Of a stretch of DNA of 15,352 nucleotides, positions 1 through 6,729 are shown piece after piece. The translations under genes and the position numbers were made by a program. Below the pieces are notes generated by a model that did no database searches, was not told the origin of the DNA, and saw only the letters and a program-made list of their open reading frames with translations. The stretch covers positions 1-15,352 of the forward strand of contig JAFGOB010000043.1 of NCBI GenBank assembly GCA_016926695.1, in the 5' to 3' direction. Source of the DNA: Dehalococcoidales bacterium (GTDB lineage Bacteria; Chloroflexota; Dehalococcoidia; Dehalococcoidales; UBA3254). Position 1 is the stretch's first letter, and the number at the start of each line of letters is the position of its first letter.

Positions 1-759
1 CTCCGCAGCCGCAAAATAAAGAACGAGGCTGGCCAGACGCTTGAAGTCAAGGAAAAGCTGGTCTGTTATTGGAGCAAAAAGCATTATGAAAGGGAGTACC
101 ATGAAAACCTCAAATTCATTGAATACCTCAACTCCATCATCGCATTCCCCGACAAACTGAAAGACAAGCAAAAAAAGATAGAACAATTCTTGATCAAACA
201 ACAGGTTGACAAGTCGTCCGGCGAAGTGTTGGATACTGCAACCCATCTTTCCATCGACATGGATAAAATACCAGAGTATCTCGACCTGCTTGGTTACTAT
301 ACGATTATGACATCCGAGATAGACAAGAGCGACCATGAAATCATCAATAAATACCACGGTCTATCACGTATTGAGGACTCGTTTCGCATCATAAAGGGCG
401 ACCTGGATGGCAGGCCGGTCTACGTTCAGACTAAAGAGCACATTAACGCCCACTTCCTTGTGTGCTTTATCTCTTTGGCAATGATTCGGCTGATTCAGCA
501 CAAAATACTGCGCCATCTCGGTAAAGATACTCTGAATGAAGCCGGTTGGGAATCCGGCCTCACCGCTGAACGCATAAAAAAAGCCCTCTCCGGCTTCCAG
601 GCTGACTCTTTGCCGGGTGGCTATTTCAGGCTGACAAAGCCTACCGATGATCTTCGTCTAATTCTTGATTCACTGGGTATTTACACAAATTTGCGTTTGC
701 CTACCATACATGAACTGCGTCAGCTCAAGTACTCGTTTGATAAAGCCTCTGTTATGTGA
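1..759 (+). CDS. DDE transposase, IS4/IS1634-like, C-terminal part
   Basis: The reading frame is open from base 1 to the TGA at 757-759, so about 252 C-terminal residues of a transposase are present and the start lies outside the window; the ATG at 190 is internal. The segment YHGLSRIEDSFRIIKGDL, followed by RPVYVQTKEHINAHF, resembles the catalytic-glutamate region of IS4-superfamily DDE transposases (a Y...E-x6-K spacing is visible), and the IS1634 group is the best guess. The Glu in RIEDSF would be the third metal ligand; the two Asp residues are not in view. The C-terminal tail (LRQLKYSFDKASVM) looks complete. Composition is more AT-rich than the folate genes at the other end of the window, as expected of a mobile gene. 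The family assignment rests on recalled motifs. Confidence 0.85.
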   Translation, partial: LRSRKIKNEAGQTLEVKEKLVCYWSKKHYEREYHENLKFIEYLNSIIAFPDKLKDKQKKIEQFLIKQQVDKSSGEVLDTATHLSIDMDKIPEYLDLLGYYTIMTSEIDKSDHEIINKYHGLSRIEDSFRIIKGDLDGRPVYVQTKEHINAHFLVCFISLAMIRLIQHKILRHLGKDTLNEAGWESGLTAERIKKALSGFQADSLPGGYFRLTKPTDDLRLILDSLGIYTNLRLPTIHELRQLKYSFDKASVM

Positions 760-1062
760 CTACTTTTTATATCATTCTTAAAGGCCCAAAAATCCTCCTT
801 TTTGAATCTCTCACAGGACTTTTTTTCTTTCTTTGTGCTGTTAAACTCGGGTTATAACACAAAGTATTATGGTAAATAGAATACCGAAGCGGCTGTTCTC
901 CTGATATATACCGCTGCATTTTCCTTAATCCGCATTGCCTCTCGGCTTCCTGCGGGCAAAAATCCGTCCGTACCGGCTGAAAGCGTAATATAATTGAGAG
1001 AGAAGGGTGGCTCCAGCCCGTAAGACGGAGTCATTTTCAGGTAGATAGAAATTCGTAAAGCG
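760..1062. other. non-coding stretch between IS and RNHCP gene
   Basis: I see no convincing gene in these 303 bases. The first 100 bases are the IS tail with pyrimidine-rich runs and the hairpin at 831-864. A TATAAT hexamer at 989-994 could be a -10 box for the RNHCP gene, but I find no good -35 box 17 bases upstream. A minus-strand frame at 867-1073 is open but has no ribosome binding site and no recognisable protein. Confidence 0.5.
831..864. repeat. inverted repeat, possible IS end
   Basis: ctttgtg (831-837) is the exact reverse complement of cacaaag (858-864), and the pairing continues imperfectly inward. It lies about 70 bp past the transposase stop. It could be a subterminal hairpin of the insertion sequence or a weak terminator for the transposase; no U-run follows it. 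Confidence 0.4.
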
Positions 1063-1425
1063 ATGAAAAACAACTCACCCTGTACAACAGAGAAAGCCTT
1101 TGCCTGCCGTTATTGCGGGTATACCGTAAGTATGAAAGCGCCCGGTACGAAACACCGCAACCACTGTCCCCGCTGTCTCAGGAGCCTTCACCTGGATAAC
1201 CGGCCTGGAGACCGGGCTTCCGTCTGCGGGGGTATCATGGAGCCAATTGCCGTCAGCGTAAAAGGGGGCAATGAGTGGTCGATAGTCCACCGCTGCCTGA
1301 AATGCGGCGCTCTCAGGGAAAACCGCATTGCCGGAGACGATGATGAGCTGGCCCTGGTATCGCTGGCCGTACGCCCCATCGCCCGGCCGCCCTTCCCCCT
1401 GGAGAGTATTCATAAAAAAATCTGA
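1063..1425 (+). CDS. RNHCP domain zinc-binding protein
   Basis: This 120-residue cytosolic protein carries the signature string RNHCP at residues 32-36, which names the RNHCP domain family. Cysteines fall in CxxC pairs at 15/18, 35/38 and 78/81, which suggests one or two zinc ribbons. The family has no established biochemical role that I know of; nucleic-acid binding is only a guess from the zinc-ribbon look. The start is the ATG at 1063: an in-frame TAG at 1042-1044 limits any extension, but there is no strong Shine-Dalgarno in front. The last 15 residues are probably disordered. It stands alone downstream of an insertion sequence and 124 bp ahead of the phosphatase gene, so it may have its own weak promoter (TATAAT at 989-994). 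A minus-strand open frame over the same bases is taken to be a shadow. Confidence 0.8.
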   Translation: MKNNSPCTTEKAFACRYCGYTVSMKAPGTKHRNHCPRCLRSLHLDNRPGDRASVCGGIMEPIAVSVKGGNEWSIVHRCLKCGALRENRIAGDDDELALVSLAVRPIARPPFPLESIHKKI

Positions 1426-1549
1426 GAAGATTTACCGGGAATTTTGGAAATCAACGCTTGCTGTTTTTTTACAGACATCGAATATATAATTACAGCAGCT
1501 ATGATTATTCCTTAATGGATTTAAATATTAGAGGAAAAATAGACGGATT

Positions 1550-2296
1550 ATGCAACCGTTCTATTCCAGAAGCATTGATTTTGAAGCAGTTTCAGGGTTC
1601 CGGGACCTGGGCGGCTATCAAGGAAAAAACGGGCGTACAATAGCCTGGCGACGGATATTCCGCAGCGGTGAATTGCGTAATATGACAAAAGTTGATTTAT
1701 TCATATTCAAAAAAGAAATTGGTATTACATCTGTAATCGATCTTCGCAACGCCAGAGAAGGAATGGCACAGCAACAGGAAATTAGCTTGTTAAACCGGAT
1801 TGGAGTTAAATATTTTTATGTGCCGCTTAATGCTTATATAGACCGTAGTAAAGAAAAAGAACAATACCGGGATTTTACACATATGGGGCAGTTTTATTTG
1901 TCCCGTATCCGGTATCCAGAATACGGTTTACAAATAACAAAAGCCCTGGAAATTATTGCCCAACCCGCATTAAGTCCGATTGTTTTTCATTGCGTAGCCG
2001 GTAAAGACCGCACCGGTGTGCTCGCAGCCTTTGTTCTGAGCGTTTTGGGTGTGGCTGATGAAGATATTATTGATGATTATTCTTTAAATGCACAGGACAT
2101 GAACATTCTGTTTGATCGCTTGCGTAAAGACCCGAACATAGCCGAAGATACCCTGAATTTACCGGCTTATACCTGGGAGGCAACTCCGGGGTGTTTCTCT
2201 CCAACTTTAAAAGGGAATACGGCTCGGCAAGGCGATATCTTGAGGCGAATGGAGCGCAGAAATCGCTGTTTGATCGACTGGAGAGAAATCTGTTAG
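1550..2296 (+). CDS. tyrosine/serine protein phosphatase family protein
   Basis: The 248-residue product has the P-loop phosphatase signature HCVAGKDRTG at residues 147-156, with nucleophile Cys148 and phosphate-binding Arg154. This is the CxxGKDRT form typical of the Y_phosphatase3 family (atypical dual-specificity / lipid phosphatases such as the MptpB type). The N-terminal FRDLGGY (17-23) and the segment IFRSGEL...ITSVIDLRN (36-67) are also typical of that family. Substrates could be phosphotyrosine/phosphoserine proteins or phosphoinositides; the sequence does not decide. The start ATG at 1550 has GAGGAAAA at 1531-1538, at a somewhat long spacing. There is no signal peptide or membrane segment. 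The length is close to family members. The gene is more AT-rich than the pab genes, which may point to transfer or merely to local composition. It looks monocistronic. Confidence 0.88.
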   Translation: MQPFYSRSIDFEAVSGFRDLGGYQGKNGRTIAWRRIFRSGELRNMTKVDLFIFKKEIGITSVIDLRNAREGMAQQQEISLLNRIGVKYFYVPLNAYIDRSKEKEQYRDFTHMGQFYLSRIRYPEYGLQITKALEIIAQPALSPIVFHCVAGKDRTGVLAAFVLSVLGVADEDIIDDYSLNAQDMNILFDRLRKDPNIAEDTLNLPAYTWEATPGCFSPTLKGNTARQGDILRRMERRNRCLIDWREIC

Positions 2297-2445
2297 TTTA
2301 ATATTTATATCTCTTTTTACCGGTTAATATCACCCTTAAGATCGGATTCACCTCACTGCCAGGATGCGGCGTCAACCTGCGGTTAACGTACCCCGATTAG
2401 AGGGAAGAAGAACCGGGTGCTCCAGTATGGCATTTTTGATTTCTG

Positions 2446-2859
2446 TCAGAGCCATTTCCTGGGTGAATAGAGCCTTACGGGCAGATGCTGGCTGTAGATC
2501 GTGAAATCGTTATCTGCTGTGAATATTTCCAGATTCCGGCGACTGGCTGCCGCACAAATCAAAAAATCGGTGTTTGATCCCTGAATCCCGGCACGGCGAC
2601 AGCGGTTGAAATATTCCGCCGCCAGCTCAAAATCTTCCGTTTGTAATATAAGGTCAGTGAAGGCACTCAGGTAGGTTTTAAGTTCTTTAAATTGACTTTC
2701 GGACTTTATTCCGGACAATAGTTCCTGGCGGACCGGTCCGATAATTCGCACTCTTGACTCTTTAATCAACTCGGTTAATTCTTCAATTACCGGAGAATTC
2801 TTCAGAGGGCTTCTGCGTAAAGCCTGCGACCATATCGAGGTATCAACCAGCACGTTCAT
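2446..2859 (-). CDS. vapC: PIN-domain ribonuclease toxin, VapC-like
   Basis: This 137-residue protein is a PIN domain: it opens MNVLVDTSIW with Asp6, then has Glu46 in VRQELL, Asp98 in NTDFLIC, and Asp116/Asp118 in TADNDF. Those are the acidic residues that bind Mg/Mn in VapC toxins, which cut tRNA or rRNA. The ATG overlaps the stop of the upstream antitoxin gene by 4 bases (ATGA), so the two are translationally coupled. The length is normal for VapC and all catalytic residues are kept, so the toxin should be active. It is controlled from the palindromic promoter in front of the antitoxin gene. The RNA target cannot be read from sequence. Confidence 0.92.
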   Translation of the reverse strand: MNVLVDTSIWSQALRRSPLKNSPVIEELTELIKESRVRIIGPVRQELLSGIKSESQFKELKTYLSAFTDLILQTEDFELAAEYFNRCRRAGIQGSNTDFLICAAASRRNLEIFTADNDFTIYSQHLPVRLYSPRKWL

Positions 2860-3056
2860 GGACTGCTTCGCTGTTGTTTATGGTCATAGGCTTCATCATA
2901 CTCTATCGAACCGAAAATCCTGATAATTTCGATCTGTTTTCTTCTTTGAACATATTCCTGCAAGGCCTCCGTCACGGCGGCTTTCTTGGTCTTGTGCTTA
3001 CCGATCAGCCTGGCCTCTTCCAGGAGGTTATCATCTATAGCCAGATTGGTTGCCAT
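2856..3056 (-). CDS. vapB: VapB-like antitoxin
   Basis: This 66-residue protein opens MATNLAIDDNLLEEARLIG, followed by KTKKAAVTEALQEYVQRR. That pattern is characteristic of the VapB family of type II antitoxins (PF09957 type): a short beta strand for DNA binding, then two helices, then a disordered C-terminal tail that wraps the toxin. The ATG at 3056-3054 has a strong GGGAGGT ribosome site (plus strand 3061-3067) 4 bases upstream. It precedes vapC with a 4-base overlap and its own promoter carries nested palindromes, the usual autoregulated arrangement. The N-terminal half probably binds that operator as a dimer, and together with VapC as a higher-order complex. Confidence 0.9.
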   Translation of the reverse strand: MATNLAIDDNLLEEARLIGKHKTKKAAVTEALQEYVQRRKQIEIIRIFGSIEYDEAYDHKQQRSSP

Positions 3057-3078
3057 ATAGACCTCCCTTTTTTATCGC

Positions 3079-3121
3079 TACACTTGAATTTTACACATCT
3101 CAATGTGTAATAACAAGTGTA
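3079..3121 (-). promoter_or_regulatory. vapBC promoter with nested palindromic operator
   Basis: Two perfect 8-bp inverted repeats share almost one centre: outer tacacttg (3079-3086) / caagtgta (3114-3121), inner ttacacat (3091-3098) / atgtgtaa (3103-3110). Read on the minus strand, a promoter lies within it: -35 TTGTTA (3116-3111), a 17-bp spacer, -10 TAAAAT (3093-3088). The inner palindrome fills the spacer and the outer arms cover the -35 box and the base pairs just past -10. This is the expected geometry for antitoxin or toxin-antitoxin repression. Binding by VapB is inferred from position. Confidence 0.75.
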
Positions 3122-3263
3122 AACCGGTCAGCCTGATGTGGAATGTTCCATGGTCTGCCTCGTGCGTATTCTGCGGCGGGGAATGGATTGCTATTGCAGC
3201 CGTAAAAAATGAGGTATACCAGTTGAAGGGAAAAACCGGGGTAAACCTCAGGCACCCTGGTTA

Positions 3264-3461
3264 TTACTTCTCCTGGGTATATCTCAATTTCCGGCAGTAC
3301 CGGGTTACTTTCTGGTCCGTGGAATCCGGATACTGGAATCCCAGGTTTCGGGCCACCTCTTTTGCCAGTTTGCGAAAGAGATCGATCATTTTGAAAAAAG
3401 ACTGCCAGTTACTCCCGATATCCGCATAGGAAAACGTTGATTCCAGGTCCGCCCATCTTCT
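3264..3461 (-). pseudogene. C-terminal remnant of aminoglycoside 6-adenylyltransferase
   Basis: On the minus strand, directly after the stop codon of the LysA-like gene and in the same frame, 65 codons run RRWADLESTFSYADIG... through LFRKLAKEVARNLGF and YPDSTDQKVTRYCRKL to a TAA at 3266-3264. This pattern (W-x-x-L-x-x-T-[FY]-S, then W-x-S-x-F, then LFRK-x-x-K-x-V, then YPD...VT-x-Y) matches what I recall of the C-terminus of streptomycin adenylyltransferases of the AadK/ANT(6) family. The nucleotidyltransferase core (about 220 residues) is missing and there is no start codon or ribosome site, so it is dead. Its truncation point coincides with the end of the neighbouring gene, which suggests a rearrangement joined the two. 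Confidence 0.75.
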
Positions 3462-4727
3462 TTACGCCCGGAACTCTGCCAGCTTTTGGAAGTCCAGCGT
3501 GGCGAAGTAGTCCTCGACCGTCTCAGCCCTCCTGATCTCGACCACCTCCCCGTTTTCCCTCAGCAGCAGCTCGGCTGAACGCAACTTGCCGTTGTAGTTG
3601 AAACCCATAGCATGCCCGTGCGCCCCGCTGTCATGGATGATCAGCAGGTCGCCGACGCGGATTTCCGGCAGCATCCGGTCGACCGCGAACTTGTCGATGG
3701 ACTCGCACAGCGAGCCCGTCACATCGTATATCCTGTCGTGCGGCAGGTGCTCCTTTCCGGCCACGCTGATATGATGGTAGGCGCCGTACATAGCCGGCCT
3801 CATCAGGTTGGCCATGTTGGCATCCATCCCCACGAACTTTTTATAGGTATCCTTGATATGCAGGACCCTTGAGACCAGGTAGCCATAGGGGCCGGTGATC
3901 ATGCGGCCGCATTCCATGAACAGGCCCAGGGGGTCCAGCCCGGAGGGTACTATCAGCTCCCGGTATACTTCCCGGATGCCGTCGCCTACAAATTTGAGGT
4001 CCACGGCCCTGTCTTCCGGTTTGTAGGGAATGCCGATGCCTCCGCTGATATTGACGAATTCCACCCGTATGCCGGTCCTGTTCTTCACCTCTATTGCCAG
4101 CTCGAACATCATTCTGGCCGTATCTATGAAGTACTGCGGATTTAGCTCATTCGAGGCAATAAAGGTATGCAGGCCGAAGCGCTTGGTCCCTTTCTTCCTG
4201 AGCTGGTCCAGACCTGTAAAAACCTGCTCCCGGGTAAAACCGTACTTGGCTTCCTCGGGTTTTCCCATGATAAAACTGCCCTGGCGGGCCTTGCCGGGAT
4301 TGTAGCGGACAGATATTATTTCGGGAATCCCTCCGTGTTCTTCCAGGAAGGGAATATGGGTGATGTCGTCCAGGTTGATGGTTGCTTTCAGCTCCCTGGC
4401 CTTTTTGAACTCCCTGGCCGGGGTGTCGTTAGAGGAGAACATGATCTCCTCCCCGATAATCCCTGCCCTCTCGGAAAGCAGCAGCTCGGGCAGGGAGCTG
4501 CAGTCCGTCCCGAAACCCTCCTGCTTCAGGATTTTCAGCAGGAAGGGGTTGGGAGTGGCTTTCACGGCGAAGTACTCCTTGAATCCCTGGTTCCAAGAAA
4601 AGGCCCTGATGAGCTGGCGGGCGTTGGCCCGTATGGCCTTTTCATCGTAGATATGGAACGGCGTGGGATATTTCCCGGCTATTTCTTCAAGTTGAGAAAG
4701 CGTAAACGGGTGCTGTTTTGTAGGCAT
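3462..4727 (-). CDS. PLP-dependent decarboxylase, diaminopimelate decarboxylase (LysA) family
   Basis: This 421-residue fold-III PLP enzyme has the Schiff-base lysine in EYFAVKATPNP (Lys56), the phosphate-binding glycine loop NISGGIGIPY (227-235), ECGRMITGPYG (272-282) and the distal active-site motif GSLCESID (Cys341). C-terminal GAHGHAMGFNYNGK replaces the usual GAYG-x-x-M-x-SNYN of lysA. The family decarboxylates meso-diaminopimelate to lysine; this branch departs from canonical LysA in several motifs, so another basic or carboxylated amino acid is possible. I prefer the ATG at 4727-4725 because AAGAGG lies 9 bases before it (plus strand 4737-4742); the ATG at 4757 is 10 codons longer with a poor site. 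A weak promoter, TTCGGC-17-TAATAA, is visible at 4798-4770. The C-terminus is complete even though a pseudogene follows directly. Confidence 0.88.
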   Translation of the reverse strand: MPTKQHPFTLSQLEEIAGKYPTPFHIYDEKAIRANARQLIRAFSWNQGFKEYFAVKATPNPFLLKILKQEGFGTDCSSLPELLLSERAGIIGEEIMFSSNDTPAREFKKARELKATINLDDITHIPFLEEHGGIPEIISVRYNPGKARQGSFIMGKPEEAKYGFTREQVFTGLDQLRKKGTKRFGLHTFIASNELNPQYFIDTARMMFELAIEVKNRTGIRVEFVNISGGIGIPYKPEDRAVDLKFVGDGIREVYRELIVPSGLDPLGLFMECGRMITGPYGYLVSRVLHIKDTYKKFVGMDANMANLMRPAMYGAYHHISVAGKEHLPHDRIYDVTGSLCESIDKFAVDRMLPEIRVGDLLIIHDSGAHGHAMGFNYNGKLRSAELLLRENGEVVEIRRAETVEDYFATLDFQKLAEFRA

Positions 4728-4928
4728 TTTTTCATTCCTCTTCAATGTATTCAACATTATTGTAAAGGATTATTACCCCTGATTCTATTCAGGCCGAATC
4801 GAATTCAGTAAATATTTTACCATGGGAACCTGCTGCTTTTTTTTATATCATTCCTCTGGATTTAAGCAGCTCGGCGCTCAAGATCGAACCTCCGGCAGCT
4901 CCTCTGATCATATTATATTTTTTACCAA

Positions 4929-4958
4929 TTGACATCCTTCCTTGCAGCCTACTAAAAT
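4929..4958 (+). promoter_or_regulatory. promoter of RHH/RelE toxin-antitoxin operon
   Basis: A perfect TTGACA at 4929-4934 and TAAAAT at 4953-4958 are separated by 18 bp. Transcription would begin around 4965, inside the palindrome and repeat block that precedes the antitoxin start at 5019. Confidence 0.75.
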
Positions 4959-4961
4959 ATA

Positions 4962-5007
4962 CATACGTATGGAAGTATATACGGCTGGAAGTATATACGG
5001 CTGGAAG
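4962..5007 (+). repeat. palindrome and 16-bp tandem repeats, likely operator
   Basis: catacgtatg (4962-4971) is a perfect 10-bp palindrome. It is followed by two exact tandem copies of ggaagtatatacggct (4971-4986 and 4987-5002), with a third truncated at ggaag (5003-5007). Each copy contains the palindrome gtatatac (4975-4982, 4991-4998). The block sits between the -10 box and the ribosome site of the antitoxin gene, so it is a plausible multi-site operator for the ribbon-helix-helix antitoxin. Confidence 0.65.
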
Positions 5008-5018
5008 GAGGATGTTGT

Positions 5019-5294
5019 ATGAAAAGGAAAATGACATTGGTGTTTCATGACGAAGAGCTTTATATACAACTTAAGATAGAGGCAATCAGGAGGCATACTA
5101 CAGCGAGTGACATAGTAGCAGATGCGGTACGGGAATGGCTGGAAAACCGTGAGGATGCCGAACTCGTGCCTGCCATTGAGGCGGCCAGGACTGAATGGCA
5201 GGAAAACGGTGGTCGTCCATGGTCTGAGGCTGAACAGGAAATTGAGAAATCAATAGACCGGCGCGAAGGAGCTACCGGGACGAAACGTGTATAG
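5019..5294 (+). CDS. ribbon-helix-helix type antitoxin
   Basis: This 91-residue protein opens with a beta strand MKRKMTLVFHDEELYIQLK and two helices ending near VADAVREWLE, which fits a ribbon-helix-helix DNA-binding domain of the CopG/RelB-like type. The rest is acidic and charged (ENREDAELVPAIEAAR...), as expected of a toxin-wrapping tail. The ATG at 5019 has a strong GGAAGGAGG (5003-5011) 7 bases upstream. Its end overlaps the toxin gene by 8 bases. It should neutralise the downstream toxin and repress the operon by binding the repeats at 4962-5007. The exact antitoxin family is not certain. Confidence 0.8.
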   Translation: MKRKMTLVFHDEELYIQLKIEAIRRHTTASDIVADAVREWLENREDAELVPAIEAARTEWQENGGRPWSEAEQEIEKSIDRREGATGTKRV

Positions 5295-5556
5295 ACTCGA
5301 AGTCTCACCTGCCGCTGACCGTGATCTGGAAAAGCTCAAAGACAGAATCAGTAGAGATGAATTTAAGCGATTGAACGAAGCTGTCAAAGGATTAGCCGAT
5401 GATCCTCGTCCTCTCGGGGTGAGAAAGACTAAAGGCGCTGAAAAAGCTTATCGAATCAGGGTAGGGAGTTACAGGGTTGTTTACGAGGTGTATGATAGCG
5501 ATAAGTTAGTCCTTATTATACAGGTGACACGAAGAAGCGAGATAACTTACCAGTAA
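5287..5556 (+). CDS. RelE/ParE family toxin
   Basis: This 89-residue protein has the RelE/ParE plan: YRLEVSPAADRDLEKL at the N-terminus, a helical pair to residue 40, LADDPRPLGVRKTKG, then YRIRVGSYRVVYEVYD and LVLIIQVTRRSEITY. The LxGxxxxYRIRxGxYRVxY pattern is typical of RelE-type mRNA interferases. Arginines in RIRVGSYRVVY and the C-terminal RRSEITY are the usual catalytic and RNA-binding positions, so the toxin looks intact. The start is the GTG at 5287, inside the end of the antitoxin gene (8-base overlap), implying coupled translation and lower toxin yield. The target would be ribosome-bound mRNA if RelE-like, or gyrase if ParE-like; the sequence favours RelE but does not prove it. Confidence 0.9.
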   Translation: MYRLEVSPAADRDLEKLKDRISRDEFKRLNEAVKGLADDPRPLGVRKTKGAEKAYRIRVGSYRVVYEVYDSDKLVLIIQVTRRSEITYQ

Positions 5557-5665
5557 CAGTACAAAAAGCAGGTTATATTAATATCTGTCATCGTAAAACC
5601 CATGAAGCGTTTAAGGCCGCTGACTTCTCCTTCCAGTTTGTTGCGGAAGCAGCCGGCTTCAGGGT

Positions 5666-5695
5666 TTGACTTGACCGGGTTGCCGGGGATAAAAT
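5666..5695 (+). promoter_or_regulatory. promoter of ribB transcript
   Basis: TTGACT (5666-5671) and TAAAAT (5690-5695) are 18 bp apart. Transcription would start about 5702, at the first base pair of the FMN riboswitch, which is where such promoters normally sit. Confidence 0.7.
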
Positions 5696-5702
5696 AGGAT
5701 AA

Positions 5703-5840
5703 CTTATTCTCAGGGCAGGGTGAAATTCCCTATCGGCGGTAGTCCACAATGGAGAGCCCGCAAGCGTTCCCGGTAAGGGGAGTCAGCAGACCTGGTATAT
5801 TCCAGGGCCGACGGTTACAGTCCGGATGGAAGAGGATAAG
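5703..5840 (+). promoter_or_regulatory. FMN riboswitch (RFN element)
   Basis: The conserved RFN blocks appear in order: agggcagggtgaaattccc, atcggcggtagtccac, agcccgcaagc, gtcagcagacctggt, gggccgacggttacagtc and ggatggaagagg. The closing helix P1 pairs cttattctc (5703-5711) with gaggataag (5832-5840), nine pairs including one G-U. FMN binding is expected to shut off ribB, which starts 105 bases further on. The expression platform is described separately. Confidence 0.97.
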
Positions 5841-5876
5841 GCGGACGCTGTCTATCTGCCTGTTTTAAACGCGCAT

Positions 5877-5940
5877 CCCGCTTCTGCGGGCCTCTTTCCC
5901 CTTCGCCCTGATCAGGATAGGTAATCTTGTTTTAGGGAGA
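5877..5940 (+). promoter_or_regulatory. expression platform between FMN riboswitch and ribB
   Basis: A short hairpin cccgc-ttct-gcggg (5877-5890) is followed by the pyrimidine-rich cctctttcccc. The U-content is poor for an intrinsic terminator. The run tttccc at 5895-5900 can pair with gggaga of the ribosome site (5935-5940), so control may be at translation initiation, as known for some ribB riboswitches. Both readings are inference from pairing only. Confidence 0.45.
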
Positions 5941-5945
5941 AGTAA

Positions 5946-6599
5946 ATGAAACGCAGTCTGCTTTCCCGGTTCGGCAGCCCGCTGGAGCGGGTGGAAAAGG
6001 CATTGCAGGCCCTCAGGCAGGGTCAGGGCATCATCGTCACCGATGACGAGGAACGTGAAAATGAGGGCGACCTCATCTTTGCCGCCGAGTCAATAACCGT
6101 TCCCCAGATGAACCTGCTTATCCGCAAGTGCAGCGGTATTGTCTGCCTGTGCATCACGGCGGAGAAAGCGAAATCCCTGGGACTGCACATGATGGTCCGG
6201 CATAATTCCAGCCGCTTCGGCACGGCCTTCACCGTCTCCGTTGATGCCGCCAGTGATATTACCACCGGTGTCTCGGCGGCCGACCGGGTGGCTACCGTAA
6301 AGGCCGCGGTCGCCGACCGGGCTTTACCTGTAGACTTGAGGCGGCCGGGCCATGTCTTCCCGCTGGTGGCCTCCCCGGGAGGCGTGCTGGAAAGGCGGGG
6401 ACATACCGAAGCGGCCGTCGACTTGCCGCGGCTGGCCGGACTAAAATCCTGCGGTCTCCTCTGTGAACTCATGAACCCGGATGGTTCCATGTCGCGTATA
6501 CCGGAAATCACCGCCTTCGCCCGGAAAAAGGGGTTTACAGTGACCACCATTGCCGATCTGGTCAGCTACCGTACTTATCATGAGTACCATATACGATGA
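5946..6599 (+). CDS. ribB: 3,4-dihydroxy-2-butanone 4-phosphate synthase
   Basis: This enzyme converts ribulose 5-phosphate to 3,4-dihydroxy-2-butanone 4-phosphate plus formate, the four-carbon donor for riboflavin. The 217-residue length and alignment match monofunctional E. coli RibB almost residue for residue: acidic loop [10 protein letters not shown] (33-42), RPGHVFPL (133-140), GHTEA with His153, and LCEL with Glu174. All catalytic residues are present, so it should be active in the cytosol. The start ATG at 5946 has AGGGAGA 5 bases upstream. It is preceded by an FMN riboswitch and not followed by other rib genes. Many Firmicutes carry a fused ribBA instead; a separate gammaproteobacterial-like RibB under its own riboswitch is less usual and may be acquired. 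Confidence 0.96.
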   Translation: MKRSLLSRFGSPLERVEKALQALRQGQGIIVTDDEERENEGDLIFAAESITVPQMNLLIRKCSGIVCLCITAEKAKSLGLHMMVRHNSSRFGTAFTVSVDAASDITTGVSAADRVATVKAAVADRALPVDLRRPGHVFPLVASPGGVLERRGHTEAAVDLPRLAGLKSCGLLCELMNPDGSMSRIPEITAFARKKGFTVTTIADLVSYRTYHEYHIR

Positions 6600-6645
6600 A
6601 GATCACTGTTCTCGTAGTATAATTTCTGTCACCCTCACCTTCTTA

Positions 6646-6713
6646 TTCCTCGGCACCCAAAGGGTACCCGCCATCCTATTCGCTGCGGCGAATTTAGGAA
6701 TAGGGGCGAGGAA
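6646..6713. repeat. strongly folded palindromic element after ribB
   Basis: Outer arms ttcctcg (6646-6652) / cgaggaa (6707-6713) enclose a smaller hairpin accc-aaa-gggt (from 6655) next to the palindrome gggtaccc (6662-6669). They also enclose either attcgc-tgcg-gcgaat (6678-6693) or the mutually exclusive cctattc (6675-6681) / gaatagg (6698-6704). There is no U-run, so a plain terminator is unlikely. It lies just before a ribosome site (GGAG at 6717-6720). It could be a dispersed palindromic repeat or a structured leader of the following gene fragment. Confidence 0.5.
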
Positions 6714-6729
6714 AGTGGAGAAAAGAAGG

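Larger units (their letters stand above)
1..864 (+). mobile_element. 3' end of an insertion sequence
   Basis: The transposase is followed by about 100 bp of AT-rich non-coding DNA that ends in an imperfect inverted repeat at 831-864. Insertion-sequence ends are normally found a short distance after the transposase stop, so the right end probably lies near 840-864. The left end is outside the window, so neither the terminal repeat pair nor a target duplication can be checked. The exact boundary is a guess. Confidence 0.5.

Noticed and set aside
995..1020. agggtggctcc resembling a T-box core
   Set aside because: The following ACCGCG part, the specifier loop and a terminator are missing, and the downstream gene is not a T-box target.
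867..1073. Minus-strand open frame of 68 codons between the IS and the RNHCP gene
   Set aside because: No ribosome binding site, no recognisable protein, and it overlaps the start of a real gene.
3103..3429. Plus-strand open frame of 108 codons
   Set aside because: Its 5' end lies in the vapBC operator and its 3' half is antisense to the adenylyltransferase remnant, which explains why the frame is open.
4167..4811. Long plus-strand frame of 214 codons opposite the LysA-like gene
   Set aside because: Antisense shadow of a well-supported enzyme; no family features and no ribosome site.
4843..5096. Two minus-strand frames upstream of the antitoxin gene
   Set aside because: They cross the promoter and operator repeats in antisense and have no ribosome site or recognisable product.
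5560..5720. Minus-strand open frame running from the riboswitch start toward 5557
   Set aside because: It runs against the ribB promoter and riboswitch, lacks a start signal and shows no family features.
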